64,000 bases of DNA from JBBSJZ01 sp041751935 (GTDB lineage Bacteria > Planctomycetota > Planctomycetia > Pirellulales > Pirellulaceae): assembly GCA_041751935.1 (NCBI GenBank), contig JBGSIA010000219.1, positions 32,197 to 96,196 of the forward strand, given 5' to 3'. How positions within the stretch are numbered: position 1 is the stretch's first letter; the number at the start of each line of letters is the position of its first letter. Positions 42,834-52,108 of this stretch are shown piece by piece. The notes beneath the pieces are model-generated. The model ran no database searches. It was not told the origin of the DNA and saw only the letters and a list, made by a program, of their open reading frames with translations. The translations under genes were made by a program, and so were the position numbers.

Positions 42834-45209
42834 TTACGGTATCGAAACGCGCGCCCAGAACGCGTGTTTGCGGTCGGCTCGGGTCCGCGCATCTTCAAGC
42901 ATCACACTCAGGTCGCCTTGGTAATCCAAGGTACTTTGACGAGTATGATAACGAACGGAGATTTTTTTGTTCATGTCCAGCCCTATCTCGGGGCTGAGCC
43001 AAACGGTAAAGGCGTCTGCAGGTCCTTGGCCGATTCGAATTTGATTGTCGGCGCCGATGGACGCAGAGACCTTGCCCGCCCGCAATCGTTCGGCTTGTTC
43101 CCAAAGAATGGGGTTGATGGCCACTGCATCCTTGATGCTTGCCATCTCCAGCCACCAAAAAAAACGGTCGCCCGAGCGCATGGTCGCGGTTTCAATTTCC
43201 TTCGGTGGCGCTGTGCGAACGTGTGTGGGTACTAAGAACCAGTCGAAGATGTTTGGCATGTCTTCGTAAAAGTACTCGCGTCCTCGCCCGCGGTACATTA
43301 CGACCATTGCGTCGTAACCGTTCTTCATGTAGTCGTCCATGGTCGGGCCGCTGCGAATCAACGGCGCCGGAGCACCATCTTTCTCGCCCATCAGCAGGTA
43401 CAGCGGCACGTACTTAGCATTATCCGCATAGTGGAGTACCGTCTTGCGAGGCTCACCGCCGACCGAGACCATTCCTGCCCACAGATCTGGATGCGCCAGT
43501 GCGATATCCCAAGCTGCCGTGCCTCCTTCGCCATGTCCGCATAGAAATACGCGATCCGAATCGATTTGCGAGCGCCGCATGGCGTCGCGAAGCGACGCCA
43601 GCACCTTCGCATGCTCGCGCGGTGTGTACTCGTAGAGTGATTGACCTTGGCGAACCCAACTCGGTGCGACCACAATGAATCCGTGACGCGAACCCAGTCC
43701 CAATCGTGACGTCATCGCTTCGTCGTATTTTCCCGACCACCATTCGATCTGACTTTCGGGATTCGCTTCCGGCGGTGCAAGCGCAACGATGCACGGATAC
43801 GACTGTTGTTCGTCGTATTCGGGCGGTAGTTGAATCGTGTACTGGACGTCGTCCGATACGCCCTCGCCGCCGACGCGGTACATGCCCGGCACACGCTCAT
43901 CGGCGCTGCCCTCAGGAAAGTCCAGCGGCGGAGAGATAAACTTCAATATTCGGCTGACATACTCCGGTTGCGCCCCTTCGAGATCGGCCAACTGAGTCAG
44001 TATCGTCGCACGTCGCGCGGCGTCCTCGGTCGATAGATACTCCGATACTAGCTCGCGTACTTTCAACAGCGAGATTGCAATGGGCAGATTTTGTTCTCCG
44101 GAACCACTGCCTAACAGCCAGCCGCAAATTGCCAATGCAACGCGGCTATCGACGGCGACCTCTGGCGCTTGGCGTAGCCGCGAATAGTCACTCAAACGGG
44201 GCAGCGAGCCAACGGACAGTTCATTCGCAAGCTCTTCAATCAGCGGAGCAATCGCTTTTTTCTGTGCTACGTCCAACTCCTCGACCTGATTGCGAAACGA
44301 CTGCAGCAAGTCGCTGATCTGGCTGCGCATCCCTTGATCTTTGTCGAGCAAGTCCTGAACTTGTATCCTCGTCAAGCGTCCCACTTCTGAGAGCGGAAAA
44401 CCTTGAAGAATCTTGCGAGCGAGTTCGGGTTGGCCGGCCTTGGAACGGACCTCTGCTTCCTTAAGCAATTGGTTCGCCTGTCGCTCGGTGATCGACGCAA
44501 TTTGTGCTTCAAGTCGTTTCTCGTCTGGAAACATACGGACTGTTTCCTTCACCACTTCCTTGGCGTCCGCAAATCGCTCGGTCTCGATAAAAAATCGCAC
44601 CACTTCGTACCTAGCGTCCAGATCGTTCATGTCCAGACAGCGTTTGAAGATGGAGTTCAAGGTCGTCGAATCGAGTGTGCTTGTCGCCAGACGCATATCC
44701 CACAAATACGACGGTGTCGACTTTAAGCTCGCAAGTTTTGCATAGCGCGCGTTGATCTCCGTAATCCCTTGAAAAATGGGCAACGGCATTCCGTCGGGCC
44801 CATTGACCCAGACTTCGCGACGACCGTAGTCATTGAACGACGACACGGCGAGCAACGCGCCGAGCCCCTGCACTTCTTTGCCGCCAAGAGGAACCGATTG
44901 TGGCAGAGTGATGGTTTGCTGTAGGTCGCCGACATCAACGGGCGGATCGGCGACCATGCCGATTTTGTGGATGTAGACTCGACGCAGTCCATCGTCGACC
45001 ATCCAGATGGGACGAGACTGTATCTCGCCAGCACTGCCGACGGCGAACGGGTTCTGGTCCAGCGAGGGAATCTCAATGATGAAACCACGAAGCACCAAGC
45101 CGTTGCGAAGACGTATCAGTTGCTCCGCATTTGCCGTCGCTGCAGATATTATCACGCTGACGAAAATGACGGACGCCGTCTTCGCTAAAGCGAGAAGCAC
45201 TGATCGCAT
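42834..45209 (-). CDS. Exported alpha/beta hydrolase-fold protein lacking the usual Ser nucleophile
   Basis: A 791-residue exported protein. A signal peptide (VIFVSVIISAATANAEQ) is followed by a region of about 400 residues with TPR-like helices (around 190-290). An esterase-like domain begins near residue 470 (DDVQYTIQLPPEYDEQQSYP). The nucleophile elbow, GHSMGG in related enzymes, reads LCGHGEGGTAAW, with Gly560 in the place of Ser. The surrounding fold (ALAHPDLWAGMVSVGGEP) is intact. It is either a non-catalytic relative or uses another mechanism. The FHA gene lies upstream on the same strand, 86 bases away. Confidence 0.8.
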   Translation of the reverse strand: MRSVLLALAKTASVIFVSVIISAATANAEQLIRLRNGLVLRGFIIEIPSLDQNPFAVGSAGEIQSRPIWMVDDGLRRVYIHKIGMVADPPVDVGDLQQTITLPQSVPLGGKEVQGLGALLAVSSFNDYGRREVWVNGPDGMPLPIFQGITEINARYAKLASLKSTPSYLWDMRLATSTLDSTTLNSIFKRCLDMNDLDARYEVVRFFIETERFADAKEVVKETVRMFPDEKRLEAQIASITERQANQLLKEAEVRSKAGQPELARKILQGFPLSEVGRLTRIQVQDLLDKDQGMRSQISDLLQSFRNQVEELDVAQKKAIAPLIEELANELSVGSLPRLSDYSRLRQAPEVAVDSRVALAICGWLLGSGSGEQNLPIAISLLKVRELVSEYLSTEDAARRATILTQLADLEGAQPEYVSRILKFISPPLDFPEGSADERVPGMYRVGGEGVSDDVQYTIQLPPEYDEQQSYPCIVALAPPEANPESQIEWWSGKYDEAMTSRLGLGSRHGFIVVAPSWVRQGQSLYEYTPREHAKVLASLRDAMRRSQIDSDRVFLCGHGEGGTAAWDIALAHPDLWAGMVSVGGEPRKTVLHYADNAKYVPLYLLMGEKDGAPAPLIRSGPTMDDYMKNGYDAMVVMYRGRGREYFYEDMPNIFDWFLVPTHVRTAPPKEIETATMRSGDRFFWWLEMASIKDAVAINPILWEQAERLRAGKVSASIGADNQIRIGQGPADAFTVWLSPEIGLDMNKKISVRYHTRQSTLDYQGDLSVMLEDARTRADRKHAFWARVSIP

Positions 45210-45231
45210 CGTCCCCGACCTACGGGTAATC

Positions 45232-45255
45232 GACCGATCTCGAAAGAAATCGGTC
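45232..45255. repeat. Short hairpin between FHA and esterase-fold genes
   Basis: GACCGAT (45232-45238) and ATCGGTC (45249-45255) form a 7-bp stem with a 10-base loop in the 86-base gap on the minus strand. It has no T run. It could attenuate transcription from the FHA gene or simply be chance. Confidence 0.3.
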
Positions 45256-45295
45256 AGTGAATGAAAATGGCCGCTGTCCGTCCTGAAAAAATCGG

Positions 45296-45994
45296 CTACC
45301 GTCCACTGAAAAATTTCTTGAGCGCATCGTCCGCTGCATCGCGAGAATTCGCTGTCATTGATTTTTTTAAATCAGTGGGCAGCTTTTGCGGTCCCTTTTT
45401 CTTTTCCGCTTTGCGATCTGTAGGAGCGACGACCTTCGACTGCGCAGATTCGTCAACCGACATTTCGCTGCTATCCGAATCGGCACCCGGCGTCGATGAA
45501 ACGGGATCATCTAAACGGAACTGACGCGTTTCGGGGTCGGACAACTTACGGACACGATCAATCTGGTCCGCTTCGTCAAGCCAACTGGTGACGTCAACAG
45601 GCTCGAAACGACTGTCGTGCGACCCAGACTCCACCGTTCTCGCGGCAGCATCGGAAACGTCAACCACCTCCGGCCGTTTGGCGGACTGCAGCCCGTGCTC
45701 AATCACCACTTCGAAACTTAGCTTGCCGATCTGCAACCGATCGCCAGGCTCGAGAACCTTAGCGCGGTCCGTCGGCAACCTGGTTTCATTCACATATGTC
45801 CCGTTGCGACTCTTGAGATCCTGGATCAATACGCGATTATCCCGAATCACCAAAATGCAATGTTTGCGGCTTACCGATTCACTCTTGGGCCTCAACTGAC
45901 AAGAATCGCTCCTGCCGACCAAGAATTTTTCGCTGTTGACCGCAATTTCCTTGCCTTGCTGACTTCCCGTCAAGACTCTGAGCTTTACCTGCAT
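45296..45994 (-). CDS. FHA domain protein
   Basis: A 232-residue protein with an N-terminal forkhead-associated domain (about 24-98), which binds phosphothreonine. Key features are FLVGRSDSCQL, SVSRKHCILVI and LKSRNGTYVNETRL. The C-terminal half is charged and low in complexity (SSTPGADSDSSEMSVDES, then a Lys-rich segment). It is cytoplasmic and may read the output of a Ser/Thr kinase such as the one at 31055, although the two are 12 kb apart. The long C-terminal tail has no recognised domain. Confidence 0.9.
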   Translation of the reverse strand: MQVKLRVLTGSQQGKEIAVNSEKFLVGRSDSCQLRPKSESVSRKHCILVIRDNRVLIQDLKSRNGTYVNETRLPTDRAKVLEPGDRLQIGKLSFEVVIEHGLQSAKRPEVVDVSDAAARTVESGSHDSRFEPVDVTSWLDEADQIDRVRKLSDPETRQFRLDDPVSSTPGADSDSSEMSVDESAQSKVVAPTDRKAEKKKGPQKLPTDLKKSMTANSRDAADDALKKFFSGR

Positions 45995-46438
45995 TCGAAA
46001 CCCTTTTTAACGTTGCCCGCAATAACCGCAACCATTAACACCCGTGCTAAACACTGCAGGAAATTTATCCTACCGAGTGAAGACTCGCTGAAGACGCCTT
46101 GGATAGAAAGAAAAATAAGTCCGATGTCGTCGTCCGCACTGATTGAATCATGATTGCTTACACTGCGCCGCAGTTAACCGGAGCATCTGCTGTAGGACAC
46201 AAATCGCAAAAACTGTCTCGAAAAAATTCTCGCCCAGAAAAATTGCGCACCGAACTAAAGCATCGATCGGGCCGTTATGCCGTTCAAGTCAAGACAACTT
46301 TGGCTGAACGGTCTAAGTGTACTCCAAATTTAGGCAGCGAAAACACCCCCAACGGAATAATAACGCTCGCTCAGCCACCCATAAACCTTGCCCAAATGAC
46401 ACGCAGGGCTATGCCCCCATTGGGGGTGTGCGGTTGCT
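45995..46438. other. 444-base intergenic region, no recognisable gene
   Basis: The region lies upstream of the FHA gene and downstream of the lipoate-ligase gene. It holds a tight G/C palindrome CCCCCATTGGGGG at 46414-46426, just past the lipoate-ligase stop, which could fold on the minus strand but has no T run. A 7-bp stem CCGTTCA/TGAACGG sits at 46280-46311. A short open frame at 46150 lacks domain features and was not called. Confidence 0.5.
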
Positions 46439-47206
46439 TTAGCGCCGCTGAGTCCAATGAGAATAGTCAAACCTGGAGGTCTGGATTTCACCGGCCAATC
46501 GTTTCTCATCTACCGTTAGATCGCTGCTTTTCCACGTGATTCGCATTCTTGTCGCCAACGAGTCACGAACAGCGCGGGACAATTGCTCGGCATCCAACGA
46601 ACGCGAGCTCAAGTCGAGTATCCCAGGCAACTGGGGCGCATGCGGCGAGGATCGCATCAGCACGCTCCCATGTTGCAGCAGCGCACCCCGCACCCGACGC
46701 TGGGCACTGCCAAGGATCTTGTAGCCGCCGACGATCACGTCCCACGATGAACGCCTTTGGAAGCACAAAAAGGGTTCCGACAACGGTTCGCATACGCTAT
46801 TTCGCGAGTCACCAGCAAACAACTCAGCGGCAACACCAAACTCTCTCAGAGTTTCGATCACGCTGTGGTGAACCGCAGCGTACGATTCCATGCACGCACC
46901 CGTCGCCGTTGATCGCTCGAAAAGACATCGTTGGTTCTCTGGTGATAAAACGAGACTGTAAGTCAACTCGTGGTGATGCACGATTGCTCCGCCGCCGGTA
47001 CTGCGGCGGACCAAACTCAGTTCGCTGCTAGCGAAGTGATGCTGTCGATCTACCAGACGCTGGAAGTACCCCAGCGACAAGGTGGGTTCAGACCACTGGT
47101 AAAATCGGAGCGTGGGAGCGGTTAACGGAGACTCACTCAGGGCTTGATCAATCGCCATGTTTTGTGAGCCGACGAATGCAGCAAGATCGATGCAACGACC
47201 GGTCAT
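46439..47206 (-). CDS. Lipoate-protein ligase family protein
   Basis: A 255-residue member of the biotin/lipoate A/B protein ligase family, which attaches lipoate or octanoate to the Lys of lipoyl domains such as GcvH. Landmarks are the lipoate-binding RRSTGGGAIVHHH (67-79) and the catalytic Lys163 in DVIVGGYKILGSAQRR. It is the last gene of the gcv operon, so it probably lipoylates GcvH. The start could be ATG 47206 or 47236; the latter overlaps gcvPB. Whether it is a ligase (LplA) or an octanoyltransferase (LipM-like) cannot be told from sequence alone. Confidence 0.85.
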   Translation of the reverse strand: MTGRCIDLAAFVGSQNMAIDQALSESPLTAPTLRFYQWSEPTLSLGYFQRLVDRQHHFASSELSLVRRSTGGGAIVHHHELTYSLVLSPENQRCLFERSTATGACMESYAAVHHSVIETLREFGVAAELFAGDSRNSVCEPLSEPFLCFQRRSSWDVIVGGYKILGSAQRRVRGALLQHGSVLMRSSPHAPQLPGILDLSSRSLDAEQLSRAVRDSLATRMRITWKSSDLTVDEKRLAGEIQTSRFDYSHWTQRR

Positions 47207-47220
47207 CCTCGCGCGTGCTG

Positions 47221-48699
47221 TCACGTCGCTTCCCATCGCAGGATTGGCTTACGAGCCGCCGTTACGTCATCCGGGCGACTGATCTTGGTCGTGTGCGGGG
47301 CCTCATGCACCAAGTCGGCGGCCTCTTCCGTAATACGAAACAAGGCCTCAGCGAACGCGTCGAGTGTCTCTTTGCTCTCCGTCTCGGTTGGTTCGATCAT
47401 CACCGCTTCTTCAACAACCAGCGGAAAGTAAACCGTCGGTGCGTGGAAGCCAAAATCCAATATCCGCTTGGCTAAGTCCATCGCCGACAAGCCACGTTGT
47501 TTTTTCAGTCGCGATGCCGAGGCAACAAATTCGTGCATGCAGCGATCGCCATGTGGAACGTTCAGAATGTGCTTTACTTTACTGAGCAGATAATTCGCGC
47601 TAAGCACTGCATCCTCGCTGACGTGTCGCAACCCCTCGGCGCCATACGTTCGCAAATACACGTAGGCGCGCACTAACACGCCCACGTTGCCGAAAAAGCT
47701 ACGCACGCGGCCGATCGTCTTGCTTGACGGATCACGCAATCGATAAACCTCATCGCCCGTTTCTTCATCGTGTTCAACGACGACGATTGGCGACGGCAAG
47801 TACTGTGTCAAGAAATCTCGCACACAGATAGGTCCAGCTCCTGGCCCGCCGCCACCATGTGGGCCAGAGAACGTCTTGTGCGGATTGAAGTGCATCAAAT
47901 CCGCGCCGAAGTCTCCTGGTCGTGTGATCCCCAAGATCGCATTCATGTTCGCTCCGTCAAGATAAATCAACGCGCCCGACGAATGCACCAATTCGGAAAT
48001 CTGTTCGATTTGTGAGTCGAACAGGCCCAACGTATTGGGGTTGGTCAACATGAACACTGCGGTTCGGTCGTTGAGTTTGGCTTTCAAGTCCGCGAGGTCG
48101 ACCAATCCATTTTCACCGCTCTTGACCGTTTGAGTCGTAAAGCCTGCCATTTGGGCGCTCGCGGGATTCGTGCCGTGCGCCGAATCGGCGGTTAACACCA
48201 CTCGACGATCTTCGCCGCGGTCGGCAAAGTAGGCCGCAGCAACAAGCAGCGCCGCTAGCTCGCCATGTGCGCCCGCGGCTGGTTGCAGCGAGACGCCCGG
48301 CAGTCCACTGATTTCACCAAGCATTTGCTGCAGTTCGTACAACAACCTCAACATCCCTTGGGTTGACTCGGCGTCTTGCATCGGATGCACGTCGACCAAC
48401 CCTGGCAAGCCAGCCATCCGCTCGTTGCGTTTGGGGTTGTACTTCATTGTGCACGAGCCGAGCGGATAAAAATGCGTATCGACACTCATGTTGAGCGTCG
48501 ACAAATTCACAAAGTGTCGCACAACATCGGATTCCGACACTTGGGGTAGCGGCGGCGGTTCGCTGGCGAGCATGTTTTCGGGAATGTCAGCGACCACAGC
48601 GTCGATTGCCTCACGGGACACCGCTAAGCGATGCGCGCGGCGACCTGTACGACTGAGTTCAAAAATGAGTTGAGTTGCTTGTTGATTTCGCATTGTCAA
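47221..48699 (-). CDS. gcvPB: Glycine dehydrogenase (decarboxylating) subunit 2
   Basis: A 492-residue subunit of the two-part P-protein of the glycine cleavage system, a PLP enzyme that decarboxylates glycine and loads the aminomethyl group onto GcvH. The PLP Lys is 275 in HFNPHKTFSGPHGGGG. Other features are HFYPLGSCTMKYNPK and LTADSAHGTNPASAQMAGF. It lies 34 bases after gcvPA in the operon. The N-terminus may start at M1 (48699) or M3 (48693). Length is typical for the split form found in many bacteria. Confidence 0.96.
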   Translation of the reverse strand: MTMRNQQATQLIFELSRTGRRAHRLAVSREAIDAVVADIPENMLASEPPPLPQVSESDVVRHFVNLSTLNMSVDTHFYPLGSCTMKYNPKRNERMAGLPGLVDVHPMQDAESTQGMLRLLYELQQMLGEISGLPGVSLQPAAGAHGELAALLVAAAYFADRGEDRRVVLTADSAHGTNPASAQMAGFTTQTVKSGENGLVDLADLKAKLNDRTAVFMLTNPNTLGLFDSQIEQISELVHSSGALIYLDGANMNAILGITRPGDFGADLMHFNPHKTFSGPHGGGGPGAGPICVRDFLTQYLPSPIVVVEHDEETGDEVYRLRDPSSKTIGRVRSFFGNVGVLVRAYVYLRTYGAEGLRHVSEDAVLSANYLLSKVKHILNVPHGDRCMHEFVASASRLKKQRGLSAMDLAKRILDFGFHAPTVYFPLVVEEAVMIEPTETESKETLDAFAEALFRITEEAADLVHEAPHTTKISRPDDVTAARKPILRWEAT

Positions 48700-48733
48700 T
48701 GTTCGTTTGATTTAATGTGCGCGAGGTTGAGAC

Positions 48734-50098
48734 TCACACGGAGACGCCACAGGGAGCTTGTTGTAGTACTTCGACTAGCCGTCGGATTTCTTGTTCCGTT
48801 CGTTTTTCCGTTACCGCCACAACGAAACAGTCGGCGAATTCGGGATAGTCATCACCCAGTGGCACGCCAGCCAAGATTCCTTGTTGGCGTGCGAACTTCA
48901 ACAGCGAATGGACCTCCGCTGCACGGTCGCGCAGGACGAACTCTTTCATCACTGGCCCATCATGCAGTCGCTCGAATCTCGCTGACTCGACAAACAGCTC
49001 GCTTGCCAGTTTTGCGTTGCGATGACACGCCGCGGCGGTCTCGCGCAATCCGTGGGGCCCAAGCAGACTCAGGTACACGGTCGACCGCAGTGCCAACAGC
49101 GTTTGATTGCTGCAAATGTTACTTGTCGCTTTCTCGCGGCGAATGTGTTGCTCGCGAGTCTGTAACGTCAGCACCCAACATCGTTTGCCTCGGCGATCAC
49201 TGGTCTGGCCGGCAATGCGTCCCGGCAGTCGGCGCACCAAGTCGGCTCGACATGCCATGATTCCCAAGTACGGTCCGCCATATCCGAGCGGATTGCCAAG
49301 TGACTGGCCCTCGGCGATCGCGATATCCGCACCTAAATCACTGGGTCGCTTGAGCAATCCGACACTGATTGGGTCAAACGATTCAATCACCAGCGCCCCT
49401 TGTCCGTGCGCCGCCTGGGCAATGTTCGCCACGTCCTCCAAACGTCCGAAGTAGTTTGGATGTTGCACAAGCACGCATGCGGTCTTGTCGGTGATCGCAT
49501 CGACCAGTGGCTGGGAGCTGCCCGTTGTGTCGCAGGGCACGACCACTAGCTCGGCATCGATGTTTTTGAGGTAGGCTTCGATAATTTCGCGATACTGGGG
49601 ATGGACCGCCGATGACGTCACCACTTGCTTGCGGCCCTTGACGATCGCCAAAGCCATCAACACTGCTTCCGCAGCCGCACTGCCGCCGTCGTACAAACTC
49701 GCGTTACTGACATCGAGTCCAGTCAATTGAGTCACGAGCGTCTCGTACTCGAACATGACTTGCAAATTGCCCTGGCTAACTTCGGCTTGATACGGCGTAT
49801 ACGAAGTGTAGTACTCGCCTCTGGCAGCAATTTCATCCACCACGGCTGGAATGAAGTGGTCGTAGGCACCACAACCCATAAAGCAAACGTGAGACGATGC
49901 CGATGCGTTCTCGCGGGCGATCGCTCGCAACTGTCGCTCCAGTGCCATCTCATCCAAACTCGATGGCAGCATCAGCGGGCGAGTCATCTGGACCGACTTG
50001 GGCACCTGCTCATTGATCAATTGCTCAATCGACTCGACGCCGATCGCTGCCAACATTTCGCTACGATCATCGTCGGTATGAAGTAAATATCCGCTCAC
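48734..50098 (-). CDS. gcvPA: Glycine dehydrogenase (decarboxylating) subunit 1
   Basis: A 454-residue partner of GcvPB that completes the P-protein heterotetramer. Family landmarks are CFMGCGAYDHFIPAVVDEIA, SYTPYQAEVSQGNLQVMFEY and NASLYDGGSAAAEAVLMAL. The Lys of PLP is on GcvPB. It starts 4 bases after gcvH. Split P-protein genes are common in bacteria and archaea, and the order here, gcvT-H-PA-PB, is a standard one. Confidence 0.96.
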   Translation of the reverse strand: MSGYLLHTDDDRSEMLAAIGVESIEQLINEQVPKSVQMTRPLMLPSSLDEMALERQLRAIARENASASSHVCFMGCGAYDHFIPAVVDEIAARGEYYTSYTPYQAEVSQGNLQVMFEYETLVTQLTGLDVSNASLYDGGSAAAEAVLMALAIVKGRKQVVTSSAVHPQYREIIEAYLKNIDAELVVVPCDTTGSSQPLVDAITDKTACVLVQHPNYFGRLEDVANIAQAAHGQGALVIESFDPISVGLLKRPSDLGADIAIAEGQSLGNPLGYGGPYLGIMACRADLVRRLPGRIAGQTSDRRGKRCWVLTLQTREQHIRREKATSNICSNQTLLALRSTVYLSLLGPHGLRETAAACHRNAKLASELFVESARFERLHDGPVMKEFVLRDRAAEVHSLLKFARQQGILAGVPLGDDYPEFADCFVVAVTEKRTEQEIRRLVEVLQQAPCGVSV

Positions 50099-50102
50099 GA
50101 AA

Positions 50103-50504
50103 TCAACCTGCTTCCGAACATTGTTCTTTGTATGCCGCGTGGTCCATCATGGCTCTCAGTTCCGAATCGTCATTGATCCGAACTTTCAAGATCCAACCGA
50201 AGTCGTAGGGATCGTCTTTCAACTGGTCCAAGTTATCCGCCAAGTCACGGTGAACTTCGATGATTTCGCCACTGATCGGTGAGTACAAAGGACTAACCGC
50301 TTTAACGGATTCAACTTCACCGAACTCTTCACCTTTGCTTAGAACACGACCGGCAGCCGGCAAGTCCATGTACACCAAGTCGTTGAGTTGCTCGATCGCA
50401 AACGCCGAGATACCGATCGTCGCGATCTTCTCACCACCGGTATCGCTGACGTCGACCCACTCGTGAGACTCGGCAAACAACAAATTTTTTTCATCGCGAG
50501 ACAT
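50103..50504 (-). CDS. gcvH: Glycine cleavage system H protein
   Basis: A 133-residue lipoyl carrier protein. The lipoyl Lys is 68 in GEVESVKAVSPLYSPISGE, the canonical site. HEWVDV near the N-terminus and NDDPYDFGWILKVR-like region near residue 100 are conserved. It shuttles the aminomethyl group between P- and T-proteins. It is second in the operon, followed closely by gcvPA. Confidence 0.97.
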   Translation of the reverse strand: MSRDEKNLLFAESHEWVDVSDTGGEKIATIGISAFAIEQLNDLVYMDLPAAGRVLSKGEEFGEVESVKAVSPLYSPISGEIIEVHRDLADNLDQLKDDPYDFGWILKVRINDDSELRAMMDHAAYKEQCSEAG

Positions 50505-50560
50505 CGCGGCTCCTTAGCATTTTGAGGCTGTTGATAATGAACAATGGAATTCAACGACGC

Positions 50561-51706
50561 TCACGAAGGTCGTCGATAAAACGGCAGGGGAACGATTCGT
50601 GCTGGGACCATCTCGCCACGCAGGTCGACGAGGACTCGCTCCGCTTTGCTATGACTGGAGTTGACGTACCCCATGGCGATGGGATACCCCAGCGTCGGTG
50701 ACGGGCATCCGCTTGTAACTTGGCCAATCGGTAGCTGATCGCTGGGTTGATGATCGCTGGGCTGCTGCGCCGCAGAGAAAATTGCTGAACCGTCGCGCAC
50801 GACTCGCTTGGTATCAGGAAGCAGACCGACACGCGTTTGATTCGCGCCCGTCGTCATCAACTGTTCAATCGTATCGCGACCGACAAAGTCACGACTGGCA
50901 AGGTTGCAAGCGAAGGTGAGTCCAGCTTGGACCGGTGTTATGGTTTCGGATAATTCGTGTCCATAGAGCGGCATCCCGGCTTCGGTCCGCAACGTATCGC
51001 GCGCCCCGAGTCCCGCAGCGGTGAACCCGGCATCGCGCCCGGCAAGCAGCATATTTTCCCAAACTCTCACGGCCTCTTCGGCGCGAACAATCAACTCGAA
51101 GCCATCCTCACCGGTATACCCCGTGCGGCTGATAATCGTGGGTTTACCCAGATGCTCAGTGATCACCGAGCGATAGTACTTCAATCGATTCGGATCGAAC
51201 TTAAAGAATCGACCGCATGCCGCCATCACTTTCGGGCCTTGAACGGCGATCATCGCGGTCAGCTCCGTGCGGTCAGTCAATCGCACACCGGGAAAGCGAT
51301 CGAGGTGGGGTAGAATCCACTCCCAAATTTTTTGCCGGTTGGACGCGTTGACCACGAGTAGAAAATATTGCTGGCCCGATGGTGTCTCGAGGTTCGACAC
51401 CAGCACATCATCAAGTACACCGCCGTCTTCACGACAGATCAGTGAGTATCGCGTTTGGCCGACGGACAAATCCGTGACGCGTCGAGTCAGCAACCAATCG
51501 AGCAGGTCGGCGGCACCATCGCCGTCAAGCCGCAACCGCCCCATGTGTGACACATCAAAGAGCACGCCGGATCCGCGACAGGTGTTATGCTCGGCAACGA
51601 TCGATCCGTAATGGATCGGCATCTCAAAGCCTGCGAAGGGGACCATTTTCGCACCGGCCGCGCGATGCCAAGCGTCAAGCGGGGTGGTCTGTAGCGAGGT
51701 GCTCAT
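50561..51706 (-). CDS. gcvT: Glycine cleavage system T protein (aminomethyltransferase)
   Basis: A 381-residue tetrahydrofolate-dependent aminomethyltransferase. Landmarks are HYGSIVAEHNTCRGSGVLFD, ISRTGYTGEDGFELIV and GLGARDTLRTEAGMPLYGHE. It is the first gene of the gcv operon, so the operon promoter should lie in the 400 bases upstream. No recognisable glycine riboswitch was found there. An insertion of about 20 residues rich in Asp, Pro and Gln (AAQQPSDHQPSDQLPIGQVT) occurs near the C-terminus. Confidence 0.96.
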   Translation of the reverse strand: MSTSLQTTPLDAWHRAAGAKMVPFAGFEMPIHYGSIVAEHNTCRGSGVLFDVSHMGRLRLDGDGAADLLDWLLTRRVTDLSVGQTRYSLICREDGGVLDDVLVSNLETPSGQQYFLLVVNASNRQKIWEWILPHLDRFPGVRLTDRTELTAMIAVQGPKVMAACGRFFKFDPNRLKYYRSVITEHLGKPTIISRTGYTGEDGFELIVRAEEAVRVWENMLLAGRDAGFTAAGLGARDTLRTEAGMPLYGHELSETITPVQAGLTFACNLASRDFVGRDTIEQLMTTGANQTRVGLLPDTKRVVRDGSAIFSAAQQPSDHQPSDQLPIGQVTSGCPSPTLGYPIAMGYVNSSHSKAERVLVDLRGEMVPARIVPLPFYRRPS

Positions 51707-51783
51707 TGCAAATACAGGCTGCTAAATTAGCAATTACAGCTCCAGCAGCGAGGCTCAGGCGTCTGAACGATTCACTCGAACCA

Positions 51784-51811
51784 ATCAAATGTCACTGATC
51801 AAACGTCACTG
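51784..51811. repeat. 14-bp tandem repeat upstream of gcvT
   Basis: Two direct copies of a 14-bp unit, ATCAAATGTCACTG and ATCAAACGTCACTG, differing at one position, lie 78 bases upstream of the gcvT start. They could be a regulator site for the gcv operon; no known regulator box is recognised. Confidence 0.4.
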
Positions 51812-52040
51812 GGGGTGCCGAGTCAGGCTATGTGTCGGGATGTCAACGATCGGTGCGTAACGATCCGGTAAACTCAGGGAGAATGAACCCATCGCGTCAG
51901 CATCGATCAGTTTAACAGCGCGACCGAAGTTGGCTAGCACGCGCGAGCGGCAAACACCTTCTCGCAGCGGCGAAAACCGTACCGCGCTGCGTTATGCAAC
52001 CGCAGTGGCAACTTTTGCATCCATTTCTGGAATGTTCACC

Positions 52041-52046
52041 TATAAT
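52041..52046 (+). promoter_or_regulatory. Candidate -10 element upstream of the DUF1501 gene
   Basis: A perfect TATAAT hexamer lies 63 bases before ATG 52109. The best -35 (TTGCAT at 52015-52020) is 20 bases away, longer than the usual spacer, so only the -10 is proposed. Confidence 0.35.
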
Positions 52047-52108
52047 ATCGGTTAACCTAGAGGATATCCGAGCCTACCACTCGCCTCCCTCCCACCACCG
52101 AACCCACC

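Larger units (their letters stand above)
51707..52108. other. 402-base divergent intergenic region between gcvT and DUF1501 genes
   Basis: It contains a 13-base palindrome TGCTAAATTAGCA (51720-51732), 14 bases before the gcvT start, and a 14-bp tandem repeat (51784-51811) with one mismatch (ATCAAATGTCACTG/ATCAAACGTCACTG). A TATAAT hexamer at 52041-52046 is 63 bases before the DUF1501 start. These are the only candidate control elements seen. Confidence 0.5.

Noticed and set aside
51707..52108. Glycine riboswitch upstream of gcvT
   Set aside because: I looked for the conserved glycine aptamer signatures on the gcvT strand and found none; only an unrelated palindrome and tandem repeat are present.
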